Shown: positions 17,795 to 28,121, numbered from the stretch's first letter. The stretch is 64,000 nt of DNA from Peteryoungia wuzhouensis (GCF_003205195.1 NZ_QJRY01000001.1:744001-808000); one strand, 5' to 3'. Program-made: numbers and translations. The notes: generated by a model from the letters alone, not told the origin.

Positions 17795-18580
17795 ATGACC
17801 AGCATCCGTATCCTCAGCCTCGCCGCCGCAACCGCGCTCACCGCATTCGGCGCTCAGGCTGCCGAGGTCGTCGGCCTTGCCGGCGACAAGACGCTCGTGA
17901 TCTTCGACACAGACAAGCCGGAGAGTGCCAAGACGGTCGCCATCAGCGGCGCCGAGCGTTTGGTGGGCCTCGACTACCGGCCCGGCAACCAGAGTCTGGT
18001 GGGCGTGACCGCCGACAGCGTGATCGTCACCATCGATCCGGCCACGGGGGCAGCAACGGAGGTTGCCAAGATGGACAAGCCGCTTGCCATCGGTGACGCG
18101 CCTGTCGTGGTGAACTTCAACCCGGCGGCTGATCGGCTGCGTTACATGACCGGCACAACGAATTACCGCGTTCATCCCGACACGGGTGCCGTGACCGTCG
18201 ATGGCAACCTCGCCTTCGAGGAGGGCGATATGCACAAGGGCGAGACGCCGAACATCGTTGCTGCCGCCTATACCAATTCGGTGGGCAAGCCGGAAAAGAC
18301 AGCGATGTACAACATCGACGCCACGATCGGGGCGCTGATTCAGCAGACCAAGCCGAATGACGGCACGCTGAAAGCGATCGGCAAGCTTGGCATCGACGGC
18401 ATGCCGAAGACTTACGCCTTCGATATTCAGGCGACTGGCGACGGCAAGAACACCGCCTGGCTGGTGGCCGACAATGTGCTCTACACGGTGAACCTGGAAA
18501 CAGGTGCGGCAACCAAGGTGAAGGAGATCGGCGGCGTCGAGATGCCGGTCAAGGCGATCACCGTCATGCCGGCCATGTAA
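17795..18580 (+). CDS. DUF4394 domain protein, secreted
   Basis: A 261-aa protein with a Sec signal peptide (RILSLAAATALTAFGAQAAE, cleavage likely after AQA). A DUF4394 domain follows, built from repeated short strands such as ERLVGLDYRPGNQSLVGVT and NPAADRLRYMTGTTNYRVHP, which suggests a periplasmic beta-propeller-like fold. Its biochemical function is not known. It is divergent from the ECF sigma gene and shares its promoter boxes, so it is the most likely direct target of that factor. GGGAG lies 6 nt before the ATG; the in-frame extension upstream is not coding. Confidence 0.82.
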   Translation: MTSIRILSLAAATALTAFGAQAAEVVGLAGDKTLVIFDTDKPESAKTVAISGAERLVGLDYRPGNQSLVGVTADSVIVTIDPATGAATEVAKMDKPLAIGDAPVVVNFNPAADRLRYMTGTTNYRVHPDTGAVTVDGNLAFEEGDMHKGETPNIVAAAYTNSVGKPEKTAMYNIDATIGALIQQTKPNDGTLKAIGKLGIDGMPKTYAFDIQATGDGKNTAWLVADNVLYTVNLETGAATKVKEIGGVEMPVKAITVMPAM

Positions 18581-18611
18581 GGGCAAAATTCCTCACCCCA
18601 TCTACGACAAA

Positions 18612-18636
18612 GCCTCCGCAGCGTTGCTGCGGAGGC
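18612..18636. terminator. Bidirectional terminator between the DUF4394 and DUF2778 genes
   Basis: GCCTCCGCAGC-GTT-GCTGCGGAGGC is a perfect 11-bp stem between two converging genes. On the plus strand a TTGGCTTTT stretch follows. Confidence 0.75.
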
Positions 18637-18661
18637 TTGCTTGGCTTTTCTTCGTCCTGTC

Positions 18662-19990
18662 TCAGAGCATTGCCGTGTATTTCGGCAGCTCCCGCAGGGA
18701 GGGCACCACGATCAGCGTGTTGACCTGGCCTCGCTTGAAGGCATTGAGGAAGCGATTGTAATCCTCGAACACGACGCAGCCGGAGCTGTCCCCACGGCGA
18801 CGCAGCAGATAGGTGTGGGTCAGGAAACCATCGCGATTGTACATCTTGGCATCGCCTACCGGGGTCATGCGGATCGCCTCGATGCCGTGGAAGCGGGCCT
18901 CACGCATGCGCAGCTTGTAGACGTTCGGCGGGGTCGGACCCTGGTTCTTCATGTGCACATATTTCGGATTGTCGCGCATGTGCGCCCGTCCCGAATGAGC
19001 GCGAAGCTTTTCGCCGTTCGGCATGTGAACGGTGGCATCCTCGATCACGTAGACTGCGATGCGGCTGCCCGGACCGGGCAAGCTGTTCTTGCGGCTGAAC
19101 AGACCGCCTGCGCCATCATCCGTGGTGATCGGATTGTTGGGCTTCGCATAGGCGAGAAGATTGGCGAGCGTCTTCCTCTTCGGCTTTTCCGGAGCCGGAG
19201 TTTCGGCGGCGACGGGAGGCTCGGGTGCCGGGATTGCCGCGGCGCGCGGCTTGACCTGCGGCACAGGGCCATCATCGGGCAGATCCCCATGCTCGCTGGC
19301 CCGGGGTTCGGACAACAGTTCCTGAAAAGGTTCTTCACGCGGATCGGCAGCCGCCATCATGTCGTCCGCTTTTGGCGGCGCGGCATAGCCGAGGGCTGGC
19401 GGAGCGGAAGAGGCAGGAGAGATGGAGGCCGTGACAACAGGATCGACCGGATTCGCGTCGTCCACACCGCTGCGGCGATCACGGGCCGCTGTCGCCAATG
19501 CAGCCTGCTGGCGTTCGGTCTCGAACTTGCCGAGAGCCTCGCGCAGGACAGCGATCGCCTGGGGATCGGTAAAGCTTTCAATGCGGGCAAGAAGCAGGCG
19601 GTCGGACTTTTCGACCTCTGCCAGCCGCATTGCGGCCGGCAGCATCAGGAGGCCGAGATTGTCTGTCGCGACAACCGCCTCGGCGAAGCGCTGGCGCATG
19701 GTTTCCAGCGCTTCCTGTTCACCGGACGGGGCTTTCTGCGCGCGCGGCGCCAGAGGCTGCGTAACCATCAGCGTCGGCTTTGGCAGGACATGGCCGGCGT
19801 AAACGGGGGCCTCGATGGGCGAGGATGAGAGGCCCTTGAATATGGCCAGGCTCGCGGTGGTCCAGAAGGCACAGGCGAGTGCAATCCCCATCACCGTCGG
19901 CAGGCTGGAGCCGCGCTTGACCTTGCGCGGCTGCATCTTCTTGACGGCGGGCGTTGTGCCGCCGGAGACCGAGGAGGTCGAGGACGCCAT
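18662..19990 (-). CDS. Membrane-anchored Tlde1-like (DUF2778) protein, putative L,D-transpeptidase fold
   Basis: A 442-aa protein: a basic cytoplasmic N-terminus, one membrane segment at about 30-51, a long Pro/Ala-rich linker to about 310, and a C-terminal DUF2778 domain. That domain contains RAHSGRAHMRDNPKYVHMKN, GPTPPNVYKL, HGIEAIRMTPVG and a GDSSGCVVFEDYNRF motif. Candidate catalytic residues are His392 and Cys405. DUF2778 is the Tlde1 family known from type VI effectors acting on peptidoglycan, but no secretion genes are near, so a housekeeping cell-wall role is more likely. The start is the ATG at 19990. Confidence 0.8.
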   Translation of the reverse strand: MASSTSSVSGGTTPAVKKMQPRKVKRGSSLPTVMGIALACAFWTTASLAIFKGLSSSPIEAPVYAGHVLPKPTLMVTQPLAPRAQKAPSGEQEALETMRQRFAEAVVATDNLGLLMLPAAMRLAEVEKSDRLLLARIESFTDPQAIAVLREALGKFETERQQAALATAARDRRSGVDDANPVDPVVTASISPASSAPPALGYAAPPKADDMMAAADPREEPFQELLSEPRASEHGDLPDDGPVPQVKPRAAAIPAPEPPVAAETPAPEKPKRKTLANLLAYAKPNNPITTDDGAGGLFSRKNSLPGPGSRIAVYVIEDATVHMPNGEKLRAHSGRAHMRDNPKYVHMKNQGPTPPNVYKLRMREARFHGIEAIRMTPVGDAKMYNRDGFLTHTYLLRRRGDSSGCVVFEDYNRFLNAFKRGQVNTLIVVPSLRELPKYTAML

Positions 19991-20180
19991 GATACTTGAA
20001 CTCGCTTACCAAAACTCAAGGGAACCGGCACATGACAGGGAATGCCGGCTTTACTGGGACAGGATCGGAATTTTCCATCCTGTCGCTTGTCCTAAAGAAT
20101 GAAGAAGTTTGGTAACCAAGTGGTTTACGCGGACCGGTTTCTTGTCACATTCCAGTTCACGGCATGGTGACCGAGTGGTC

Positions 20181-20885
20181 TCAGACGTGGCGGGTCAGCC
20201 CTCCATCCACCTTGAGGTTCTGGCCGGTGATATAGGCGGCGCCATCCGAGGCGAGGAAGGCAATCGTGGCGGCGATCTCCTCACTGGTGCCGTAACGCTT
20301 CATCGGCACGCCGTCACGGCGCTCCTCCGTGGCTGGCAGGCTGTCGATCCAGCCGGGCAGAACATTGTTCATCCGGATGTTTTCGGCCGCATAGGTGTCC
20401 GCGAAGATCTTGGTGAAGGAGGCAAGACCGGCGCGGAAGACGGCCGAGGTCGGGAACATCGACGAGGGCTCGAAGGCCCAGGCGGTGGAGATATTGATGA
20501 TGGTGCCTGACTTCTGCGCCTGCATGATCGGCGTGACCAGACGTGTCGGGCGAATGACGTTCAGCAGGTACACGTCCATGCCGGTCGACCACTGCTCGTC
20601 GGTGATCTCCAGGATCTGCGCACGCGGACCGTGGCCGGCACTGTTGACCAGCACGTCGATGCGGCCATAGCGCTCCATGGTGCCATCGACGAGGCGGGCG
20701 AGATCCTCAGGCGAACGGTTGGAGCCTGTCACGCCATAACCGCCGAGTTCGGCCGCAAGCGCCTCGCCCTTGCCTGACGACGAGAGGATCGCGACCTTGA
20801 AGCCGTCGGCGGCCAGACGGCGCGCCGCAGCGGCTCCCATGCCGCTTCCGCCGGCGGTTACGATGGCTACTTTTTCGATGGACAT
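20181..20885 (-). CDS. SDR-family protein with degenerate catalytic residues
   Basis: A 234-aa short-chain dehydrogenase/reductase fold. The cofactor loop is VTAGGSGMGAAAARRLAADG (a TGxxxGxG variant), followed by LVNSAGHG and NISTAWAF with Ser133. The expected YxxxK reads SAVFR (Ser147 to Arg151), so both the catalytic Tyr and Lys are replaced. The C-terminal DGAAYITGQNLKVDGGLTRH is canonical. It may have altered chemistry or be a binding protein. It stands alone and starts with the ATG at 20885. Confidence 0.85.
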   Translation of the reverse strand: MSIEKVAIVTAGGSGMGAAAARRLAADGFKVAILSSSGKGEALAAELGGYGVTGSNRSPEDLARLVDGTMERYGRIDVLVNSAGHGPRAQILEITDEQWSTGMDVYLLNVIRPTRLVTPIMQAQKSGTIINISTAWAFEPSSMFPTSAVFRAGLASFTKIFADTYAAENIRMNNVLPGWIDSLPATEERRDGVPMKRYGTSEEIAATIAFLASDGAAYITGQNLKVDGGLTRHV

Positions 20886-21004
20886 GCATGATCTCCCTGG
20901 TTTTCAGGCAAGATCAAAGCTGCGGCAGCGGAAGTCCAGTCAAAAAAGCTGAAGGCCGGCGCAGTTTCACCTGCACCAGCTTTCGAAGAACGATTGAGCC
21001 CGTT

Positions 21005-21409
21005 TTACCAGCTGCGGACGTCGAGCACGCGGTCCTTGTGCGCCGGGTGGGTCGAGAAGACGAAGATGCGGTCGAGTTCCTTCTGCGTCAGCAGACGCAG
21101 GAAGCGGATCTCTGCGGTGTTGTTCGGAAAGGTCTTCATCAGCACGGCGCCGACCTTGTTGATGCGGGCATCCGGGATGTCGAGATAGAATTGCTTGGGC
21201 AGATTGACCTGGGTCAGCAGCGCGACGACGGCACCGCTCATCGAAATACGAATGACATCGCAGCGCCGCGCCGCCATATGGGTCATGCCGTTCTCGGTGT
21301 ATTCGAGACGTCCGGCATTCATCGTGTCTTCCATGCGGTACCGGTTCTCCCGGTCGTACATGAAGGATTCTTCCTTTTTCAGAAAGTGATTGCCACCTGC
21401 CGTTCTCAT
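21005..21409 (-). CDS. PilZ-like domain protein
   Basis: A 134-aa soluble protein. The segment MAARRCDVIRISMSGAVVAL resembles the PilZ pattern of an Arg-rich turn followed by an SxxG strand, although the usual Asp/Asn is not present. If it binds c-di-GMP it could link to motility, fitting the flagellar genes downstream. The start at 21409 is taken; an ATG at 21361 has the better ribosome-binding site (AAGGAAG) and would give 118 aa. The family call is tentative. Confidence 0.55.
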   Translation of the reverse strand: MRTAGGNHFLKKEESFMYDRENRYRMEDTMNAGRLEYTENGMTHMAARRCDVIRISMSGAVVALLTQVNLPKQFYLDIPDARINKVGAVLMKTFPNNTAEIRFLRLLTQKELDRIFVFSTHPAHKDRVLDVRSW

Positions 21410-21508
21410 CGTTCTGCCCTTTGTCTTTTTGTCGTTTGTTGTGGGTAAAAAGCTACCAGCGACAGTTTAACAGTCGGTATTTCGCGCGCGTCCCGAAGGG
21501 CATGACGA

Positions 21509-21541
21509 AAGGCCCTGTATCCTTACGGATAACAGGGCCTT
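21509..21541 (-). terminator. Terminator of the agl operon
   Basis: AAGGCCCTGT-ATCC, loop TTAC, GGAT-A-ACAGGGCCTT: a 14-bp stem with one bulged A. It lies 27 nt after the aglK stop, and read on the minus strand it is followed by TTTCGTC. Confidence 0.65.
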
Positions 21542-21567
21542 AAGATGTCCGAAAATGCGGCAGGCGG

Positions 21568-22656
<1,089 letters not shown>

Positions 22657-22672
22657 TTCTCTTCCTCCCCTG

Positions 22673-24328
22673 TCAGGCGTGGCGCGCGAAATAAGCGCCC
22701 CAGGCCGGCAATGCTACCTTGTTATCGTTGGTTTCGCTGGTAAAGCCATGCCCTTCCAGCGCTAGCCACTGGCCTTCGGGCAAGGTGATGGCTGCGGGTT
22801 CCGGGTTCATGTTGAAGAGGCAGAGCAACTTTTCATTGCCGAGAGCACGGGTGTAGACCAGCGCAAACTCGCCTGCCTCATGGAAGGTGATATCGCCCTT
22901 GGCAAAGGCCGGATATTGACGGCGGAAGCCGAGAAAGCGGCGATACTGTTCAAGAACCGACTCGTCCTTGCCGACCTGCGTGTTGACCGACTTGAGCATG
23001 TGCTCGACCGGGATCGGCAGCCAAGTCTTCGGCGCAGTCGAGAAGCCAGCCTGGGTCGCGTGGTCGTCCCAGACCATGGGCGTGCGGCAACCGTCGCGCC
23101 CCTTGAACTCCGGCCAGAACTGGATGCCATAGGGGTCCTGCAGGTCCTCGAAGGCGATCTCCGCTTCGGTCAGACCGAGTTCCTCACCCTGGTAAATGCA
23201 GACAGAGCCGCGCTGGGTGAGCAACAGGGCCGACATCATCTTGGCATAGGCCTCACGGTCCAGCACGCCGGCACCCCAGCGGCTGACGTGGCGGACCACG
23301 TCATGGTTCGAAAACGCCCAGCAGGCCCAACCCTCGGGGGCGGCGGCGGCAAAGGCGTTCTGGGTGTTGCGCACGACTTCCGGCGTCAGAGGCTCCGGCG
23401 CCAGGAATTCGAAGGCGTAGCACATCTGCATCTTGTCGTTGCCGGATGTGTATTCGCCGACGATCTCAAGGCCCCGCTGGCTGTCACCGACTTCACCCAC
23501 GGCCGCGATCGCCGGATACTCATCCAGGAGCGCGCGAAACCGCTTGAGGAATGCGATGTTCTCAGGGCGGTTCTTGTCGTAGAGGTGTTCCTGGAAATTG
23601 TAAGGGTTGACGGCCGGGGCCGTCGAGGCATTGCGACGCTCAGGCGCCAGCGGCGGATTGTCCCGCAATTCCTTGTCGTGGAAATAGAAGTTGATGGTAT
23701 CGAGGCGGAAGCCATCGACGCCGCGGTCCAGCCAGAAGCGGGTGGCCGCAAGCAGCGCATCCTGCACTTCCGGATTGTGCAGGTTCATGTCCGGCTGCGA
23801 GGTCAGGAAGTTGTGCAGATAATACTGCATGCGCGTCGGGTCCCACTGCCAGGCCGAACCACCGAAAATCGACAACCAGTTGTTCGGCGGCGTGCCGTCC
23901 GGCTTGGAATCGGCCCAGACATACCAGTCGGCCTTCGGATTGACGCGGCTTGAGCGGCTTTCGACGAACCAGGGGTGCTGGTCGGAGGAGTGGGACATCA
24001 CGAGGTCGATCATGACCTTGATGTTCAGGCGATGGGCCTCGGCGATCAGGCCGTCGAAATCGGTCAGCGAGCCGAACATCGGATCGACATCGACATAGTT
24101 CGAGACGTCGTAGCCGAAGTCCTTCATCGGCGAGGTGAAGAAGGGCGAGATCCAGATCGCATCGGCGCCGAGGTCGGCGATGTGCTGCAGGCGGGCCGTG
24201 ATGCCCTTGAGATCGCCGATGCCGTCGCCGTTCGAATCCTGGTAGGAGCGCGGATAGATCTGGTAGATCACCGCACCACGCCACCAATCCTTGTCAGCGG
24301 AAAGCGTCGATTGCGTCGTGGAATTCAT
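22673..24328 (-). CDS. aglA: Alpha-glucosidase (GH13)
   Basis: A 551-aa cytoplasmic GH13 enzyme. N-terminal motifs are WWRGAVIYQIYPRSYQDSNG and LGADAIWISPF. The catalytic Asp is in GVDGFRLDTINFYFHD, the acid/base Glu in AAVGEVGDSQRG, and the transition-state Asp in FSNHDVVRHVSRWG. It would hydrolyse imported sucrose, maltose or trehalose-type sugars. The ATG at 24328 is used, with AAGGA upstream; the preceding in-frame TTG (24334) is less likely. It is embedded in the agl transport operon, as in S. meliloti. Confidence 0.95.
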   Translation of the reverse strand: MNSTTQSTLSADKDWWRGAVIYQIYPRSYQDSNGDGIGDLKGITARLQHIADLGADAIWISPFFTSPMKDFGYDVSNYVDVDPMFGSLTDFDGLIAEAHRLNIKVMIDLVMSHSSDQHPWFVESRSSRVNPKADWYVWADSKPDGTPPNNWLSIFGGSAWQWDPTRMQYYLHNFLTSQPDMNLHNPEVQDALLAATRFWLDRGVDGFRLDTINFYFHDKELRDNPPLAPERRNASTAPAVNPYNFQEHLYDKNRPENIAFLKRFRALLDEYPAIAAVGEVGDSQRGLEIVGEYTSGNDKMQMCYAFEFLAPEPLTPEVVRNTQNAFAAAAPEGWACWAFSNHDVVRHVSRWGAGVLDREAYAKMMSALLLTQRGSVCIYQGEELGLTEAEIAFEDLQDPYGIQFWPEFKGRDGCRTPMVWDDHATQAGFSTAPKTWLPIPVEHMLKSVNTQVGKDESVLEQYRRFLGFRRQYPAFAKGDITFHEAGEFALVYTRALGNEKLLCLFNMNPEPAAITLPEGQWLALEGHGFTSETNDNKVALPAWGAYFARHA

Positions 24329-24367
24329 AGTCAATCCTTGTGCATGTCTTGAAGTTGGCCGTCCCGG

Positions 24368-25513
24368 TCAGCCTCCCTTGACCGAACCCGCGAGCAGGCC
24401 CCGGACGAGGTAGCGCTGGAGGCCGAAGAAGACGAGAAGCGGGACGATAATGGTGACGAAGGCCGAGGCCGTCAGAATCTCCCAGTTGCCGCCGCGCGAG
24501 CCAAGCAGGTTGACCAGGCGCCCGGTCAGAACAAGCTCGTTGTCGCCGGTTCCGAGGAAGACCATGGCGACCAGCAGGTCGTTCCAGGTCCAGAGGAACT
24601 GGAAGATCGCGAAGGACGCGAGGGCCGGGTAGGACAGCGGCAGAACGATCTTGGTGAAGATCTCGAAGTCGGAGGCTCCATCGACACGCGCCGATTCCAT
24701 GATTTCGCGCGGCAGGCCGGCGATATAGTTGCGCAGCAGATAAATGGCGAGCGGCAGGCCGAAGCCCATATGGGCAAGCCAGATGCCGACATACCCCTTG
24801 GCCGGAACCCCGAAGAAGGCGCCGACACCGTTATACATCTTCAGAAGCGGGATCAGCGACATCTGCAAGGGAACGACCAGCAGGCCGACGATGACGGCGA
24901 GCAGAAGGGCGCGGCCAGGGAATTTCATCCAGGCGAGTGCATAGGCCGCAAATGCCGCAACGAGGATCGGGATAATGGTGGAGGGTATCGCGACGGTGAG
25001 CGAATTGAGGAAGGATTTTCCAAGGCCCTCGGCTGTCAGAACCGTCTGGTAGTTTTCCAGCGTGAAGCGCGGCGGCACGGAGGCGGTGAAGAAAATGCGA
25101 TCGCCGCGTGAACCTTCGAAGGCGGTGGCGGATTCGATCCGGAAGTCTCCGTTTTCCTGCAGGGTGAGTTTGCTGCCGTCGTTGCGTTCGGCTGTCTGGC
25201 CCGGCTCATAGGCTGCCGGTGCGTTGATATTGATGCCGAAGGCCGAAACACTGCCGGCATTGTCTTCAAAGACGTTACCGGAAATGACGAAGACGCCGGT
25301 TTCCTCCACCTGCGCGCTCGGGGGCGGTGCCCGATAAATCGCGTTCTGGCTGGAGGTCCCAAGCGCCGTCCACCACCCCGAGGCAACAATCTGATCCTTG
25401 TCGCGCAGCGACGAGATCAGCAGGCCGGCGGTCGGCAAGGTCCAGAGGACGACCAGGAAGAGGACCGTGAGATTGACGACGATCGTCAGGGGCGAGAGCT
25501 TCTTCGAGACCAT
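24368..25513 (-). CDS. aglG: Alpha-glucoside ABC transporter, permease (MalG-type) with large periplasmic insert
   Basis: A 381-aa inner-membrane permease. TM1 (TIVVNLTVLFLVVLWTLPTA) is followed by a periplasmic insert of roughly 130 residues before the usual permease core. The EAA loop is PREIMESARVDGASDFEIFT. MalG-type permeases are normally near 280 aa, so the insert is a true lineage feature. The start ATG at 25513 overlaps the aglF stop region (the codons are 1 nt apart) and has AAGGAC upstream; the longer form to 25543 lies inside aglF. Confidence 0.93.
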   Translation of the reverse strand: MVSKKLSPLTIVVNLTVLFLVVLWTLPTAGLLISSLRDKDQIVASGWWTALGTSSQNAIYRAPPPSAQVEETGVFVISGNVFEDNAGSVSAFGININAPAAYEPGQTAERNDGSKLTLQENGDFRIESATAFEGSRGDRIFFTASVPPRFTLENYQTVLTAEGLGKSFLNSLTVAIPSTIIPILVAAFAAYALAWMKFPGRALLLAVIVGLLVVPLQMSLIPLLKMYNGVGAFFGVPAKGYVGIWLAHMGFGLPLAIYLLRNYIAGLPREIMESARVDGASDFEIFTKIVLPLSYPALASFAIFQFLWTWNDLLVAMVFLGTGDNELVLTGRLVNLLGSRGGNWEILTASAFVTIIVPLLVFFGLQRYLVRGLLAGSVKGG

Positions 25514-25514
25514 C

Positions 25515-26525
25515 TCAGCGTCCTTCCATTTCCCGGCGGGCATTGCGGATGTTCCAGATCATGATCGGCACGACCATGACCATGATGACGACGGCGATGG
25601 CGGCACCCTTGCCGAAGTCGCCACCGCCGCGGAACATCCAGTCGAACATCAGGTTCGCCAGAACCTGGCTCTGCCACTGGCCGTTGGTCATGGCGAGAAC
25701 GATGTCGAAGACCTTGAGGACGAGGATGGTGATGGTGGTCCAGACGACGGCAATCGTCGTCCAGATCTGCGGCACCTTGATCTTGATGAAGATCTGCCAG
25801 GGATTGGCGCCGTCAATGACAGCCGCTTCGATGGTCTCTTCCGGTATGCCGCGCAGGGCGGCCGACAGAAGCACCATGGCGAAACCGGTCTGGATCCAGA
25901 TGAGGATCACCATCAGGAAGAAGTTGTTCCAGAAGGGCAGCGAGATCCAGATCTGCGGATCGCCACCGAGCGCCATGACGATGGCGTTCAGGATGCCGAT
26001 CTGTTCCGAGCCGGCATCGCGATAGTCGTAGACGAACTTCCAGATGACGGAAGCGCCGACGAAGGAAATTGCCATCGGCATGAAGATCAGCGACTTGGCG
26101 ATGTTACCCCACCAGATGCGATCGGTGAGCGCCGCGATGATCAGGCCGAAGAAGGTGGAACCGGCCGGCACGACGATCAGCCAGAGGAGATTGTTGTAGA
26201 TCGACTGGCGGAATTCCGCATCGTTGACCATCCAGCGATAGTTCGCGAGGCCGACATAGTTGTCGCCTGCGCGATCCATGAAGGAGTAGTTGATCGACGA
26301 GAACAGCGGATAGACCAGATAGACTGTCAGGGAGATCAACGCCGGGCCGAGAAAAAGCCAGGGCCGGATCAGAGCCGCCCGGCGCAAGTTGCGCGAAGCC
26401 TTGGCGGTATCAGCGATGCGTGACGGAAAGATCCAATCAAGCAGCAGGTTCGAACCGTAGAAATACCCGATCGCTGCTGCGACGCCGACGACAATCGTCA
26501 GCAATGCAAAGAGTAACTGTTCCAA
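25515..26525 (-). CDS. aglF: Alpha-glucoside ABC transporter, permease (MalF-type)
   Basis: A 336-aa permease with about seven to eight membrane segments (first LLFALLTIVVGVAAAIGYFY). The EAA loop is PEETIEAAVIDGANPWQIFI. It pairs with AglG to form the channel. Initiation is at TTG 26525, with GGGAGGGG just upstream; the in-frame sequence further upstream is not membrane-protein-like. It lies 123 bp after aglE, in the same operon. Confidence 0.93.
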   Translation of the reverse strand: MEQLLFALLTIVVGVAAAIGYFYGSNLLLDWIFPSRIADTAKASRNLRRAALIRPWLFLGPALISLTVYLVYPLFSSINYSFMDRAGDNYVGLANYRWMVNDAEFRQSIYNNLLWLIVVPAGSTFFGLIIAALTDRIWWGNIAKSLIFMPMAISFVGASVIWKFVYDYRDAGSEQIGILNAIVMALGGDPQIWISLPFWNNFFLMVILIWIQTGFAMVLLSAALRGIPEETIEAAVIDGANPWQIFIKIKVPQIWTTIAVVWTTITILVLKVFDIVLAMTNGQWQSQVLANLMFDWMFRGGGDFGKGAAIAVVIMVMVVPIMIWNIRNARREMEGR

Positions 26526-26648
26526 GATGTCCCCTCCCTGTCGATCGCTCCGCGTCGCTTGAAAGCGCCCGGGGCACTTGTTCTTGTGTATCGACGACCG
26601 GGCCACATCAGAGAGACGCGGCCCGGCGAATTGCGGTGGGTTGCGGGC

Positions 26649-28010
26649 TTACTTCAGCCCATCCCAGGCCTTCTGGATGTCGGCTGCGACATCGGCAGCA
26701 GGCTTGCCACCGGTGTAGTCAACCATACCGGTCCAGAATGCGCCAGCACCGATCTTGCCCGGCATCAGGTCGGACCCGTCGAAGCGGAAGGTGGTTGCAT
26801 TCAGGAGAATGTCACCCTGCTTGGCCATTGGCGGGTTGGCATAGGTTTCCTTGTTGGCACCCTTGAACGGCGTCAGGAAGCTCGACTGCGCCATCCAGAC
26901 TTCATGGGCGATCGGGGTCTTCAGGAACTCGATGAAGGCGCGGGCAGCCGGGCTGTCCTTGGCGATCATGGCGAGCGTGCCGGCACCCAGGACCGGATTG
27001 CCGAGATCGGCCTTCGAGGCATAAGGCGGCATGTAGAAGAAGTCTGCGTCCTCACCAACCTTCGTGCCTTCGGGGAAGAAGGACGGGATGAAGGAGGCCT
27101 GATGGTGGAGATAGCACTTCGGCGGTGCGCCGAAGAGACCCTTCGGGCTGTCGCGGAAGTCGGTCGAGGCTACAGCCTTGGAGCCACCGTCGACGAACTT
27201 GTCGTTCCTGGCGAACCAGCCGAACTCGTCGATGGCCGCGACGACGGCCGGGTCGGTGAACTTCACTTCGTTGGTGACCCACTTGTCGTAGACGTCAGCC
27301 GGTTGCGTGCGCAGCATCATGTCTTCGACCCAGTCGGTCGCCGGCCAGCCGGTCGCACCGCCCGAACCCAGACCGATGCACCACGGCGTACCGCCGTCAG
27401 CCACGATCTTTTCCGTCAGGGCCTTCAGCTCTTCCATGGTCTTCGGCACTTCGTAGCCGGCGTCCTCGAAGTTTTCAGGCACGTACCAGACCAGCGACTT
27501 CACGTCGATCTTGTAGGGGAAAGCGTAGAGGGCAGCCGTACCGTCCTTGCCCTCGTAGGTGGAGAGATCGACCCAGGACTGGCCAGCAGAATAGTTTTCC
27601 AGGAGCCAGGACTTGGTTTCGTCGCCGAGCGGCGTCAGATGGCCTTTCGAGGCGAGGTCGGCGATCAGGCCCGGCTGCGGCAGGATGGCCACATTCGGCG
27701 GGCTGCCAGCCTGGGTGTCGATGACGATCTGCTGTTCGTAGTTTTCAGAGGACGAATACTGGACATCGACGCCGGTTGCGTCTTCGAAATAGGCGAGGAT
27801 GCTTTCGAACAAGACCTGGTCTTCGCCACGCCAGGGGCCGAAGATGGTCATGGTCTGACCCTTCAGGGCGCTGTTTGCAGCTTTGTATTCTTCAAAGCTC
27901 GCCCAGTTGAACTTGGAATCTTCCCCCGGCTTGAACTTCAGGTCTGCAGCGGCGGCTGTGCCGGCGACCAGCGCGGCTGCCGCCACGCCCATTAGAAACA
28001 ACTTCTTCAT
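26649..28010 (-). CDS. aglE: Alpha-glucoside ABC transporter, periplasmic binding protein
   Basis: A 453-aa secreted solute-binding protein of family 1. The signal peptide is KKLFLMGVAAAALVAGTAAA. The mature part carries the standard features of sugar binders (TMTIFGPWRGEDQVLFESIL, and a C-terminal KTPIAHEVWMAQSSFLTPF segment). It is the first gene of aglEFGAK. The promoter region 28011-28288 is shared with the divergent aglR and has three AAGCGCTT palindromes. Confidence 0.95.
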   Translation of the reverse strand: MKKLFLMGVAAAALVAGTAAAADLKFKPGEDSKFNWASFEEYKAANSALKGQTMTIFGPWRGEDQVLFESILAYFEDATGVDVQYSSSENYEQQIVIDTQAGSPPNVAILPQPGLIADLASKGHLTPLGDETKSWLLENYSAGQSWVDLSTYEGKDGTAALYAFPYKIDVKSLVWYVPENFEDAGYEVPKTMEELKALTEKIVADGGTPWCIGLGSGGATGWPATDWVEDMMLRTQPADVYDKWVTNEVKFTDPAVVAAIDEFGWFARNDKFVDGGSKAVASTDFRDSPKGLFGAPPKCYLHHQASFIPSFFPEGTKVGEDADFFYMPPYASKADLGNPVLGAGTLAMIAKDSPAARAFIEFLKTPIAHEVWMAQSSFLTPFKGANKETYANPPMAKQGDILLNATTFRFDGSDLMPGKIGAGAFWTGMVDYTGGKPAADVAADIQKAWDGLK

Positions 28011-28066
28011 GTGATTTACCTCCCATCACATCGGACCGCCAAACGTCCTTCGAATGCGCATTTCTC

Positions 28067-28076
28067 AAAGCGCTTT
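28067..28076. promoter_or_regulatory. LacI-type operator 1 in the agl control region
   Basis: AAAGCGCTTT is a perfect 10-bp palindrome, 57 nt upstream of the aglE start. It matches the central-CG operators of LacI/GalR proteins and probably binds AglR. Confidence 0.65.
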
Positions 28077-28113
28077 GGCCCTCATTTCATCCCATTGGGT
28101 TCCATCTTGAGTC

Positions 28114-28121
28114 AAGCGCTT
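28114..28121. promoter_or_regulatory. LacI-type operator 2 in the agl control region
   Basis: AAGCGCTT inside TCAAGCGCTTTTG, 46 bp from operator 1 (between four and five helical turns). Confidence 0.6.
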
